DNA from: Azolla caroliniana
Lineage: Eukaryota; Polypodiophyta
Direction: 5' to 3'
Assembly (NCBI GenBank): GCA_043228905.1
Contig: JBHGNT010000003.1
Span: forward strand, 24,552,001 to 24,616,000
Length of the DNA: 64,000 nucleotides
Shown in pieces: positions 56,005 to 64,000 of this stretch (position 1 is its first letter; each line of letters starts with the position of its first letter). A model generated the notes under the pieces. That model was not told the origin of the DNA. It did not search any database and was given only the letters and a program-made list of their open reading frames with translations. The translations under genes were made by a program, and so were the position numbers.

Positions 56005-59000
56005 ATGCTCTCTTTTTTCTTTTTCTTTTCCCCCAAAAAAATTCCTTCCATTAGTTATAAAATTTTACAAATGCGATTATTATGTACAAATCCCTGTAGG
56101 GACGCGATAGTTCCATCTTATGTGGATGCCCACTGACTCAAGAAAGGGAGAGGACGACCATTGTTGGATGAAGGCCATTCGTTGTCTTTCAATTCCATCG
56201 GAAGCGCCCTTGAGGCCATCATATTAGCTCTTTAGAGTGGCTACAATTTCACTCCATATCTCTTGCAGTAACATTGTTGGATGCGCGGTTAGGTTGGAGA
56301 AGACCCGTCTACACCGTTGTTTCCATAGAATCCAAAGAGTTATTGGGCTGACCAATTCCACCACAACTTGAGATTTGTCATTAAGAGGAGTTGAGTGGAC
56401 ATTGCCGATGGTGGAGAAAAAAACTTCTTGTGCTTTTATCACCAAAGTCATGCTCGTATTTGCTAACCGGGGTCTGCCATGATAGCCAACATATATTTCC
56501 CCACTTGATTGAGCCTTGCACATGGCATAATTGCAACAAGCGGCCAACCCCCCACCATATTCGATAGGACGTTGGGCAGACCCATAGAGCGTGTCTTATT
56601 GATTCTACTGCATCTAAACACTCTACACAATTGGGAGAGCTAAGGTTCCCACGTTGCCATGCTCCCACCGGTAGTGACTTATGTATTAATAGCCATTGGA
56701 ACGTGGTAATTTGCCTCGCGTGTTCTTGTTTCTAGATTTTCTGTCAAAACTTGGTGATAATTGAGTGAGGAACTTGATATGCGTGCCAAACCTTTGCAGC
56801 AACCAACTCTCGGGCGGTTTGAGCAGCTAGAATGTGGCGATCCAATCTAGTTGTGAATTGGAAGAAAGGGATGGGTTTGCTTCCTTGGCCCGTGTAAGGA
56901 TCATGCCATGTCCATTGCAAAGGGTCCCAACTGACCTTACATAGTCATGTGTTTTCATGAGTACATATGTGCCAATCGGGTTGTACTTTGATTGGATCAG
57001 GATCTACAATCCATTTATGACCAGTATACGCGAGTACTCAAATTGCGTTATTCTGTGTTGGTGTCTTAATGGCTCGCAATTCAGAGCCTTCGATCATGTC
57101 TGGTGTTCCCGTACCTCTCGGGATCAAAGATCCCTCCTCCTAATAGCCTATCCATTTCTCCATTGTCGTCCTTTGAGTAGCGGCTTCCCTAATCAGTAGA
57201 GCGTTGATGATTTCCAATCTCATAGTCCATCCGCCCCTGATTCCATGAAGTATGTTGGCTTGATCTTGTAGTGGCAATGACATAAACCGTATCCAACATT
57301 CTATACTTTTTCCTAGACCTTCTACAATGTATCCCCATGACAACCCCTTACTTGATCCAAGTAGTTGATTAGATTCATCCTTGATACATGGGTTCCATAG
57401 GATACGTTGGTTGAGCCAGGCAGGTTCGGAACTCGGTTGATCGCACTTGAGCCCTCGTCTAATTTCACACCATGCCTTCCACATGGATGCATTAAATCTT
57501 TCCTCCAATTGGCGGGAGAAACTAGGTTTGAGATCCATGTTTAGAATCCATCCTGTTTGGGGGGCCCAATTGACCCCTTTTCGTGGCCTAAAGTAAGCGA
57601 AACATAACCGCAGTAGCATTTTCCAACAATCATTTCCTGGTTGGAGTCCTCACACCACAAATTTGGCAAGTAAGGCTTTTCATTGTGAGAGGGGATCAAT
57701 AAGACCCAATCCCCCTCTAGACATAGGTGTTGTGAGTATAGGCCACGCTACCTTGGCACGAGTTACATGATCTTCCTTACCGGACCAAATGTAGTTGCGT
57801 ACCTGTCGTTGAATATGATGTATACTTTCCTTGGAGATTGTCCAACATGATTGATTGTACCATGTTGTTGCGAGTAGTACCTAGTTTTGCCACTATGATG
57901 CGACCCACCAGCGACAATTTTTTTGAACTCCAATGTATCAACTTTTGTCGAATGGAATGGATAACAGGTACAATCATAGTCTTCGGTGGTATGTTGAAAC
58001 CAATTTGGAAACCCAAATATTTGGTGCTCGCTCCTTGATTGATCCATTTGAAAGCGAGATGTGGGTGCCACGCAGGATGTGTTTCATGAGAAAGCCATAT
58101 TGCACAGGATTTGTGCCAATTGATCATGGCATTGGAGCTCTTGCAAAATACGGCTAACCCACTTTCGAGCTTTTGTAGTTTTTCCAAGTCCCCTTGTAGG
58201 TAGACTGTTGTGTCATCTGCAAATGCTATATCCAGGATGCTTTGGTGAGAATGAGGCACGGGAATACCACGTAGGTTGAGATGTTGCGAGTTGAGAAAGC
58301 AAGAGAGTGCTTCGGCATATAATAGAAATAAGGATGGAGCTAGTGGGCATCCCTGTCGTATAGATTAGGATATTCGAAAAAAGGGGGCCCTTTCACCTAC
58401 AAGTGAAACGCAACTGTTGCCGTTCCTATAAAGTCCGGCAATGCCTTTGATCCATGTCTCTTGAAAGTTGAGTTTCCCCATCACACTTTCGAGAAAGTTC
58501 CAACATACCCTGTCATATGTTTTGTCAAAATCTAGTAGCACCACTGCCACCTTGTTGTTGGTATGCTTTGCTAGGGCTATTGCTTCCCAGAATGAGAAGA
58601 GGTTGTCTAGGATGCTCTGATTTCTAACAAAACCTATCTGGGATGGATGAATGAGTTGAGGGAGAAATGGTGTTAAACGGCGTGCCATGATTTTTACAAG
58701 CAACTTATAGATAGTATTGAGAAGAGTTATGGTCCGCCACTTGCTAATGTCGTTGGCACTCCCACCACTTTTAGGAATGAGATGTATCATCCCCTGTCCA
58801 AATTCCTCCTGCGTGTTTCCAAAGGTGATGATCTCCTCATATGCCTAGAGGAGGTCTTCTTTAATAGTGTCCCAAAGGCATGTGAAAAAGTGAGGGGTGA
58901 GGCCATCAATTTCGGGGCAACTATCTGCATCCAAATCAGAGAGGGCCTCCCATATCTCGATGATTGATAGGGGACGCACAAGCCATGTATTCATTTCCGT

Positions 59001-59600
59001 CGTGACTTTCTCGGGTATGCTTTGGAGGATAATATCTTCTCTTATGTCTTCCCATGTGGCCATAGTATCTTCGGTAAGTAGGCGCTTATAGTAACTTGTG
59101 GCAATATTCCTAATTTTGTCGCCATCCTTAGTGGTTGTTCCATCCTATTGGTTGAGGTTGCGCATCATTGTTCTAGCGTGCCTCAGGCCTTTGGAGTGGA
59201 AGAATTCCTTCATGGTTTTATCCCCTAGTCGAATCCATCGCGCCATGCTTCCATGAAGTTACTCCATGTCGTATATTTCCTTTTCTGCCATGTTGAATTC
59301 ATGTTTGGCCATGGCAACTTATCCTGCAATCCAACTACATGACGGGTATCTCTGTTGGAATCGTTGTAAGGCTATTAGCCCCCGTTTTGTCCTATGTCGC
59401 TTTTCCTGAGCATCCTTGCTTCTGGTCTTGACAATCTCATGTGGGAGAGTTGAAGCTCTTGTTAATTTAGCTAGAAGTTTGTTATATGTTGATGAGTCAT
59501 TGAGGGGTAATGACCATTAGTTGGAGAGTTGTTCCTTCACCTCTATAACTGTGTAAATAGTGTGCGGGATGCGAGGATGGAATAGGCCTATTATGAAATA
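56005..59600 (-). mobile_element. LINE-1: non-LTR retrotransposon, nearly open RT, 5'-truncated
   Basis: In element order: pre-RT WIRLGDKTMKEFFHSKG (about 59240-59190); LDADSCPEIDGLTPHFF (about 58945-58890); RT core 58790-58365 with WRTITLLN, GFVRNQSILDN and DFDKTYDRV; a single stop at about 58365; then SIRQGCPLAPSLF and catalytic FADDT (about 58215-58200); STKYLGFQIG (about 58040). The zf-RVT region and WILWKQRCRRVFSN end at 56224. Other stops and shifts lie at about 59130, 57780 and 57140. The 3' end has the A-rich tail 'aaaagaaaaagaaaaaag' (about 56010-56030). No endonuclease domain is present, so the 5' end is missing. Confidence 0.83.
57763..58790 (-). pseudogene. LINE-1 reverse transcriptase domain
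   Basis: Finger and palm motifs are all present in one frame except for one stop codon between 'FFRIS' and 'SIRQGCPLAP'. The catalytic FADD is intact. A normal LINE RT copies the element RNA directly at a nicked genomic site. This copy cannot make a full ORF2 protein without readthrough and lacks the endonuclease. Confidence 0.8.
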
Positions 59601-60369
59601 AGATATAGGACATGATGGTGAGTGTATATTTCTCTTGTCACTGCTTCCTTCTTGCATTGCTGACCTTTATGTACTTTTTGTTGGTCTCCCGTGGTGTTAC
59701 AAATTAAAATACTCATTATAATATTTAGATTAAGAAAATAATTATCTAAGGCTACGAAACCACACTAACCACCCCCAAGCGAAGGATAAAAGACTAGCAA
59801 AAAGTCAAGTTTATTTATTTTTATTTACTATTAAAAGGTGTCATGAACTTAATCATTGAGGGTGATAAGAAGCATTATTAAGAGGAGCTTATCATTTGGA
59901 AGAAATTTTGTCATAAACATTTGTAATTTGGCCTCCAATTTTGTTGTTGTTTAGATCTACCCTCATTTGAGATAGATCTAAGGCATAGTTCAATAGTTTT
60001 AAATGAGTTTTTACATCTACCCTTATCTTGGTCCATGTTGACGTTGATAAGAATCTCATCATGGAAGTTAATACATTTGATTTTTCACTAGAAAGTGTTT
60101 TATCACATGTTGGAGATGATAAGAAATCAAATTCATTTGTGCACATTTGAATATGCAAAAATGAATTATGGGATTCATGACAATTGAAGAAACATTTTAT
60201 GCATAGTTTAAGGACACTATATATAAGCTACTTTTTTCTTCACTTATTAGTAAAATGTTTTTGGCTCCCACTCATATCCTAGTCATAACCTCGAGCGTAT
60301 TAGTGTACATCCCTAACCCAAGGTACATGCTATATGTGACTATATAGTTATATGGCATGCATATAGTTC
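59601..60369. other. Intergenic, no gene recognised
   Basis: AT-rich. The minus-strand frame at 59892-60158 (88 codons) shows no domain and starts nowhere convincing. Confidence 0.5.
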
Positions 60370-61102
60370 ACATTGTCGAGGTTATCCTCGCGGATGCGTA
60401 GAAGTCGGGCAGGACCACGGGGGTCTCGAACCAAAGAATCAGGAAAACGAGGAGGGAGGAGTTTGGGGCCGCGTAGGTCTTGAGACCACGGGAGAGCAGG
60501 TAAGTCTAGCTAACGAGAGAGAGCAAGAGAGTCACACGTAGACACAGACACGGACAAAGACACTGAGAACGAAGTATGTTAGGTAGAAAGAGTTCTCTTC
60601 AAACACAGGCGCACGGTGTTGTGGGTGGTTACAGCCGGATTAGAGCCGGTGATGGAGCGCGGAGCTCGGCAAATGGCCAGGTACAAAGAGACGTCGGTGC
60701 GCAAAAGGTTGATCCCCAGGTCGGGAGCACTCGGGCGTCTGACGCGAGCAAGGGGAAGCCCCTTCTTCCGCGGTCCGTCCTCGGTCTTTCTCTGTGTACC
60801 CTCCTCTCTAGATGGCATCCCGAAGACAGTCAAAGGTCGCCCCTTTTATAGCACAAGGAGCGACCGTTACAAGCATTCATGACCCGTCACCCTTTGTCCT
60901 TGATTCTCTCCCTTGATTTACTCTCCTCGTAACTCTCCCTACTTATGCAATTGTCTATGCTCTAACTACCTAGTACCCCTCCTTATACTCATGCCTAGTA
61001 CTTGCCCTATTTAATTCCCTCGAGGCGTGCACTCGCGTAAACCGGTGTTCCTACGCGTTTCATCTTGTTTCTACCTATGGCCCGGAATCTTCACGACAAC
61101 AT
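60370..61102 (-). mobile_element. Solo LTR of a third Gypsy-lineage family (Gypsy-3), 4-bp target duplication
   Basis: LTR 60374-61098 (725 bp), flanked by ACAT at 60370-60373 and 61099-61102. On the element strand it starts TGTCGTGAAGATTCC and ends AACCTCGACA. It has the same CTATAAAAGG TATA box (60842-60851) and GGACCACGGGGGTCT box (60412-60426) as the Gypsy-1 and Gypsy-2 LTRs, although the rest differs. There is no internal sequence or second LTR, so it arose by LTR-LTR recombination. Confidence 0.88.
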
Positions 61103-64000
61103 GATGCATATCCCATGGGCCTCAATTGGTGAGAGAATTCTCTCTACTTGTCATATGTGATTCATTACATAATAATTAATTTATTCTTGTCAATGATAAC
61201 CACATAACGTATGTATCGTATATACGTATCTAGTTTCTTATGCTTTAAACTAATAAGTTGTATCAAAATTTCAACGTTTATTATCAATAAGCTCCTTAAG
61301 GCTTAGCATAAAAAAAACATAAATTTTTATATCAATATTGCTCAAGTTGTATATCTATATGATCAATTTCGTAAGCAATGTTGTAGCTTCCATTCGGATG
61401 GGATCACATCATATTTGAGCGTTAGCATTGACAATCAGGAGTTTCTTTTTCCCAAAAAAGATACTACATTAGTATTAAGAAAACGCCCTAAGGCTATACA
61501 TACAAGATGCACCTTTCAATAAAGTTTTTTTCACAAAAAAGATATTGCATTAGTATTAAGAAAATGCCCTAAGTCTATACATACAAGATGTACCTTTCAC
61601 TAATGAGCCTTGTTTTTTAAAGTCTACCGTCAGCTTAAATAAATGCCACGATGCAGAGTAGAACCACTCCACCTTATAAATATCCGTTTATAAAATATGC
61701 CTATGTCCCAGATGGCATGAAACTCCAATCGCTCGAGCTTTGCTTGTTGCGTATTACCTTTTTAAACCAAACATATTTTATTATCACTTTCAAAAGTCAA
61801 ATAATACATATGGGGCCAAAATGACCAAACCCCACAAGTAGGTCAAGGGCAATGGATTGTGGATCCATCATGTGCGGGTTGTGTGGAGTTGGTAAGAGAC
61901 TATTGATGCTCCAAAATTATTGAGACAAATGTATTCATGTCTTTCATGACAAGGGTGTGATCTTTGTACGGAACCACCTGCCATTCTTATAGCTTTACAA
62001 TAGAAGTGACTATTTTAGGACTACCCCACTTCTACAAAAATTCGAGGTTGATGATGCTTAATTCCCAATCCTGTGTCTATTATCACAAGCACATGAATTG
62101 TGCCATTCACTATTACTAGGAAAGTGAAGCGAATGCGACTGCTGTCAATTTGATGTCCTTGATTGGGTCCATTGTTTGCAATGCAATTACTATGAGGTTC
62201 CAAACAATAGTTTTTCTTCTCCATGCAAGATTTTGAATGATCATAGAAAATAGTATATATGCATCTATCTATCATGGCCACATACAAAAGCAAATATGGT
62301 ATAAACCAACCTTTACATCGAAGTTCTATCATGTAATGATGTGTCTTCTAGGTTTTCAACGAGTCACCATTTGTCGCATATTACCGTATGCTCATGTTGG
62401 GAAATTTTGATGAGGTTAATTGATTGTGCCCAATGAAAAAGGCAACGCCTCTCCATTGCCATCATCGTTTGGGAATTGTTAATCGATTAGAATATCACAT
62501 TTCAATTTGCTTGTACTTCATCAACCATGAAGTTGTGAATTTTTGTTTGACAAACAAAAATTACTTTATTGATGGTTGCGTAAGAAAGTGGCAACTACAA
62601 TTGCTCATAATGTTTCCTATGGAGTACAATTGTAAGCATGTTCATGTATTATTTATTCGTTCGATGGGACATAAATGTATGCATACACACTTATATTTGA
62701 TGAAATTACAACGTTATACGCAATGAGCATACACATGCAATGAATGTATAAATACATACTTATATAATTATGAACGTAACTATATGTACTAGGATCATAC
62801 AAACAATTATTTGATGTGTGTGATTGAATTGGACCCATGACCTAATTGTATGTGCTCTTATATGTTATGTTTAAACTATTCTATCTTATTCTAACTCGAA
62901 AGCCATTGAACCAATCGTTTGAGAGACATACCAAAATGTGTTTTTTAATATAAAAAATATACTACAAATAAAGTTCGCAAGTTGTCACATGCACTTTGCC
63001 TAATTGAGAGCTAAAGGGATACATACATCAAAATTTTAAACGACGACGGTTTGTTTTGAAACTAGAGATGTACAAGCTAGCACATTTGATTGAAGATATG
63101 TTACGTTGACTTCAAAAAAATTGCTTTCACAAAATAACATTTGTATTGTGACACCAAAACTTGTTGAGCAATAAAACACACTAACATTTCGATGAAGTAA
63201 ATGAATGATCAATGGTGTTAATCTATATGAGCTAAAGAGGAGCACGGTAGATATATAATATGGTCAAAAGTTGGTCTTGATTACGACTAGGGCAATGGCC
63301 AAACGATTCTCATATAATATGTTGGTAGAGACATAATGGAAATCAAATAAAGAGTAAATACTTGGATGAATCAGGATTAATATACACATGTGGTGACAAG
63401 AATGACCAATGAGAGGAAGGAACTTATATTAAGTAATTAATTAATGGTTAGCATAAAAACTAATTAGGTCGAAACATTTGTGAATGGTTATTATCCTCAA
63501 ACGTTAAAATCAATATCATGTGGTCTCAGGCTCAAACTCTCCATAAACAACATATAGGATTTCATCATACTAAGAAGAAGAGAAAAGTCATGTCATTACA
63601 TGTGGGTCTCAATCCATGTGGGTCTCAATCTTGCGTTTATGGCCATCCGGAATATTCAAGCTTGTAACCATAACATGTGATTTTATTACTTGCTAGCATA
63701 GCATGTGATTACATTGGAAGAACAATAAACATGTGGTCTCAAACAAGATATGGTCACCCTTGGCCATGTGAAGGAGCCAAATGATGGAAACCGATAAACA
63801 TATTATTGTTGTCCTAACTAAGTGTGTGTGCACCATTGAAAGGGGGTGATGTGTGAAATATTCCAATATCGAGTATATGGAGGCGAGTTTTGTAAACCAA
63901 TGCTTGAAACATTGTGTGATTGTGGAAGGTTAAACATTCTATGGTTCAAAGGCCCACATTGGTATAATAACACCAAAAATGAACAGTTGATTCCGTAGAG
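61103..64000. other. Intergenic, no gene recognised
   Basis: AT-rich to the window end. Frames at 62021-62332 (minus) and 62424-62726 (plus) reach about 100 codons but have no family signature. A tandem duplication at 61441-61606 is listed separately. Confidence 0.5.
61441..61606. repeat. Tandem duplication of an ~85-bp unit
   Basis: Two adjacent copies of a T-rich start followed by 'aaaaaagata', 'cattagtattaagaaaa', 'gccctaag' and 'ctatacatacaagatg', then 'acctttca'. They differ at about ten positions. A related poly-T start lies near 28371, so this may derive from a LINE tail. Confidence 0.75.

Noticed and set aside
62021-62726. Two ~100-codon frames near the right end
   Set aside because: No domain, signal, splice support or repeat relation; length is within chance for AT-rich DNA.

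Overview
The window looks like nuclear DNA of a land plant, probably an angiosperm. It is AT-rich and intron-containing. It holds one complete plant protein disulfide isomerase gene and one type-1 non-specific lipid transfer protein gene. The rest is retrotransposon-rich: Copia elements, one with a tRNA-iMet primer site, plus LINEs, hAT-type MITEs and an unusual GC-rich Ty3/Gypsy lineage. The species cannot be named from the sequence. No tRNA, rRNA, CRISPR array or bacterial operon was seen.

Layout. 1-6.2 kb: gene-free AT-rich DNA with an old direct repeat. 6.27-12.15 kb (minus): a ten-exon PDI gene (a-b-b'-a', KDEL end), with a perfect CCAAT-N9-CCACG ER-stress element upstream at 12863-12881. 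Two tandem duplications inside it have copied exon material: the 31-nt CGHC mini-exon, and the 5' end of exon 6. 12.9-16.7 kb: short tandem repeats and a LINE tail. 16.7-21.8 kb: Copia-A1, bounded by LTRs and an exact 5-bp duplication, coding-dead and lacking the RT active-site segment. 22-24.6 kb: two LINE remnants, one carrying a hAT MITE. 25.5-25.9 kb (minus): the nsLTP gene. 28.4-29.0 kb: another LINE tail.

30.1-55.3 kb is one nested structure. Copia-A2, with LTRs at both ends, is split by a degenerate Copia-B (31.5-45.1 kb). Copia-B is itself interrupted by a minus-strand reading frame of unknown function, and that frame is split by a complete Ty3/Gypsy element, Gypsy-1 (32913-40132). 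Further right lie a hAT MITE (45354-45977), a gag-only relative called Gypsy-2 (47027-51722), and a LINE inside the Copia-A2 3' LTR (53.1-55.2 kb). 56.0-59.6 kb (minus) is a LINE with an almost open reverse transcriptase. 60374-61098 is a solo LTR of a third member of the Gypsy lineage. The remainder to 64 kb shows no gene.

The most interesting content is the Gypsy lineage. Three independent insertions each have a 4-bp target duplication (CCGC, ACGT, ACAT). They share LTR boxes, and the two elements with internal sequence share the same primer site and polypurine tract. Gypsy-1 has intact gag-protease and pol frames and LTRs differing at about 3 of 745 positions. Its pol lies in the -1 frame and is open right across a GGATTTT heptamer abutting the gag stop codon, which predicts -1 ribosomal frameshifting. 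The second highlight is the PDI gene, with two interchangeable copies of the exon encoding its first active site.
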